From positions 1-23,333 of the forward strand of contig CAZPHH010000079.1 in the NCBI GenBank assembly GCA_964586145.1: a stretch of DNA of 23,333 bases, read 5' to 3'. The translations under genes and the position numbers were made by a program. Under the pieces are notes generated by a model. That model saw only the letters and a list, made by a program, of their open reading frames with translations, made no database searches and had not been told where the DNA came from. Source of the DNA: JAFGJQ01 sp964586145 (GTDB lineage Bacteria > Planctomycetota > Phycisphaerae > UBA1845). This document shows, in pieces, positions 22,577-23,333 of the stretch (position 1 is its first letter; the number at the start of each line of letters is the position of its first letter).

Positions 22577-23107
22577 ATGGCAGCACGACGCAGACAGCAG
22601 AACAGACGAAAGCGGCCGACGGCCGCGGATCGGGCGATGCGGGCCGCGTCGCTCCCGGCGGTGGTGGCCGACGGTGTAACGGCTTTGACGGAGTTTCAGG
22701 CGCAGCTTGACCACGCGGGCCGGCTGGCCGGTGCAGCCCGGACGGCGCTGACGGACGTGGCGGAGTCCGGCGCGATGCTCGGCGCGACGCATGACTTGTT
22801 CCACGCGATGGGCGCGGACCCGGCCGCGTGTTCCGCGTCGGCGTTCCGACGTGCGATGGGCCGGTTCAAACTGCTTCAACGGTTCGCAGAACTCCGGCAC
22901 CAGGCCCGCACGCACCGGCACCTGCGCGGCCCGGATGTGATTGCCATCGTATTGACGGAGGCCCCGCGCATCGCCCCGGGCGTGCAGTGCTCCAAGCGGT
23001 CGCTGTGGCGATGGTGGGCGGCCTTCCGGGCCGTCGGGCCGGACGGTTTGCCCCGTGGAATCGTGTCCCTGCTGGACTCCAAGGGCCGGCGTTCAAGGGC
23101 AAGTTGA
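22577..23107 (+). CDS. HTH protein, third gene of the transposition operon
   Basis: This 176-residue protein starts four bases after the ATPase stop, so it is part of the same operon, and ends 178 bases before the right terminus. It has a basic N-terminus (ARRRQQNRRKRP), a helical Ala-rich middle and a C-terminal HTH (about 118-158: GPDVIAIVLTEAPRIAPGVQCSKRSLWRWWAAFRAVGPDGL). The recognition helix CSKRSLWRWW resembles the RTL..W helix of the transposase and of the 18498 protein. It may bind the element ends or recruit a target. It has none of the zinc ligands of TniQ. No exact family is recognised. Confidence 0.6.
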   Translation: MAARRRQQNRRKRPTAADRAMRAASLPAVVADGVTALTEFQAQLDHAGRLAGAARTALTDVAESGAMLGATHDLFHAMGADPAACSASAFRRAMGRFKLLQRFAELRHQARTHRHLRGPDVIAIVLTEAPRIAPGVQCSKRSLWRWWAAFRAVGPDGLPRGIVSLLDSKGRRSRAS

Positions 23108-23198
23108 CGGGGCTTTCAGGGGTCTTCAAAGGCTCAGTGAATCGTTCAGAGTCTTTCAGCGAGTAGGCGGAAGAAGCGGCATATCTTTCCCATTTGAC

Positions 23199-23213
23199 CA
23201 CCCCGGCGGGGTG
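23199..23213. other. palindrome near the right end
   Basis: CACCCCG and CGGGGTG flank a single G, making a 15-base palindrome 92 bases after the last gene and 72 bases from the right terminus. It may be a terminator stem for the transposition operon (no T-run) or a protein-binding site. The rest of 23108-23240 holds no gene. Confidence 0.35.
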
Positions 23214-23240
23214 CCCGGGGAACTGCCGTACATAGGGGTA

Positions 23241-23257
23241 TGCAGTTTATTTCCCGG
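23241..23257 (-). repeat. internal transposase-site copy R2
   Basis: On the minus strand this is CCGGGAAATAAACTGCA, a variant of the terminal site, in the same orientation and exactly 20 bases inside R1. Two adjacent sites at the right end recall R1 and R2 of Mu. Confidence 0.65.
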
Positions 23258-23285
23258 TTTTGCAGTTTTTTTCTCGGGTCTACCA
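23258..23285 (-). repeat. right terminal inverted repeat with site R1
   Basis: Read on the minus strand from 23285 it starts TGGTAGACCCGAG and ends GCAAAA. It matches the left terminus at 21 of 28 positions. Its last 24 bases on the plus strand recur exactly at 9876-9899 in the left flank. Confidence 0.75.
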
Positions 23286-23290
23286 ACTCA
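23286..23290. repeat. target-site duplication, right copy (ACTCA)
   Basis: Matches 9907-9911; see that entry. Removing the element and one copy rejoins the left flank to GGAAGG directly. Confidence 0.65.
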
Positions 23291-23305
23291 GGAAGGAAAG
23301 CCCCC

Positions 23306-23333
23306 TTGACAACAGGCCGATATATCCTATTAT
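23306..23333 (+). promoter_or_regulatory. strong sigma70-type promoter in the right flank
   Basis: A perfect TTGACA (23306-23311), a 16-base spacer, then TATTAT (23328-23333) at the very end of the window. It reads rightward into unseen chromosomal DNA. The element ends 20 bases upstream of the -35, so it has landed in the upstream region of the next gene without breaking the core promoter. Confidence 0.6.

Larger units (their letters stand above)
9912..23285. mobile_element. Mu-like transposable element with capsid and tape-measure genes
   Basis: The element is 13,374 bp, bounded by TG and CA, with 28-base imperfect terminal inverted repeats (21 of 28 identical), additional internal end motifs and a five-base flanking repeat. 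It encodes a DDE transposase with a MuB-like ATPase and a transposase-related DNA-binding protein on the right (plus strand). On the left (minus strand) are an XRE-HTH protein, an HK97-fold capsid and a tape-measure-like protein. The two arms diverge from 14997-15152. No terminase, portal, protease, connector, baseplate or lysis gene is visible. It is uninterrupted by Ns. I infer a phage-derived element, either a reduced prophage or a satellite; the termini themselves are direct observations. Confidence 0.8.

Noticed and set aside
1..23333. CRISPR array or known defence system
   Set aside because: No regularly spaced direct repeats and no Cas, restriction, toxin-antitoxin or retron signature was seen.

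Overview
The window is high-GC bacterial DNA, probably from a metagenome-assembled Planctomycetota-like genome. That placement is an inference from the gene mix (secreted hypotheticals, a TMTC-like membrane/TPR protein, a fused fungal-type homoaconitase, lipoproteins, a TPM/LemA pair) and was not tested by any search. A run of 100 Ns (5682-5781) is flanked by two identical 55-base copies, so it looks like a scaffolding join.

Chromosomal part, 1 to about 9850. A long leader with a promoter and several stem-loops (about 200-629) precedes a small exported protein (630-1106), a 46-residue Pro/Gln/Lys-rich peptide (1211-1351) and a strong intrinsic terminator (1396-1432). On the minus strand follow a GT-C/TPR membrane protein of the TMTC type (1482-3473) and a single-chain Lys4-type homoaconitase (3585-5543). 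On the plus strand lie a lipoprotein with a Cys/His pattern like the NlpC/P60 or CHAP families (5893-6780), a nucleotidyltransferase-like protein (6941-7666), a TPM-domain membrane protein (7656-8480) and LemA (8542-9144). tRNA-His(GTG) is on the minus strand (9222-9296), followed by a small lipoprotein (9445-9822).

Mobile part, 9912-23285 (13,374 bp). This is a Mu-like DDE transposable element. Its ends are TG...CA with a 28-bp imperfect terminal inverted repeat, extra internal copies of the end motif (L2, L3, R2) and a 5-base flanking repeat ACTCA. The right half carries, on the plus strand, a DDE transposase (19103-21322), a MuB-like ATPase (21319-22572) and a small HTH protein (22577-23107). 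They are preceded by a 202-aa protein that is a catalytic-domain-less relative of the transposase DNA-binding region (18498-19106). Upstream of that are small unknown proteins, including a double zinc-finger protein (17477-18109). The left half, on the minus strand, carries an XRE-HTH protein with an unknown C-terminal domain (13629-14996), an HK97-fold major capsid protein (12110-13372) and a tape-measure-like protein (10386-11972). No terminase, portal, maturation protease, head-tail connector, other tail gene or lysis gene is recognisable inside the element.

The most interesting reading is a compact transposable element that keeps transposition genes plus only a capsid and a tape-measure gene. 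It could be a phage satellite, a reduced or decaying Mu-like prophage, or a domesticated capsid system. The left flank holds a fused remnant of both element ends, implying an earlier insertion at the same place. Just beyond the right end is a good sigma70-type promoter reading out of the window.
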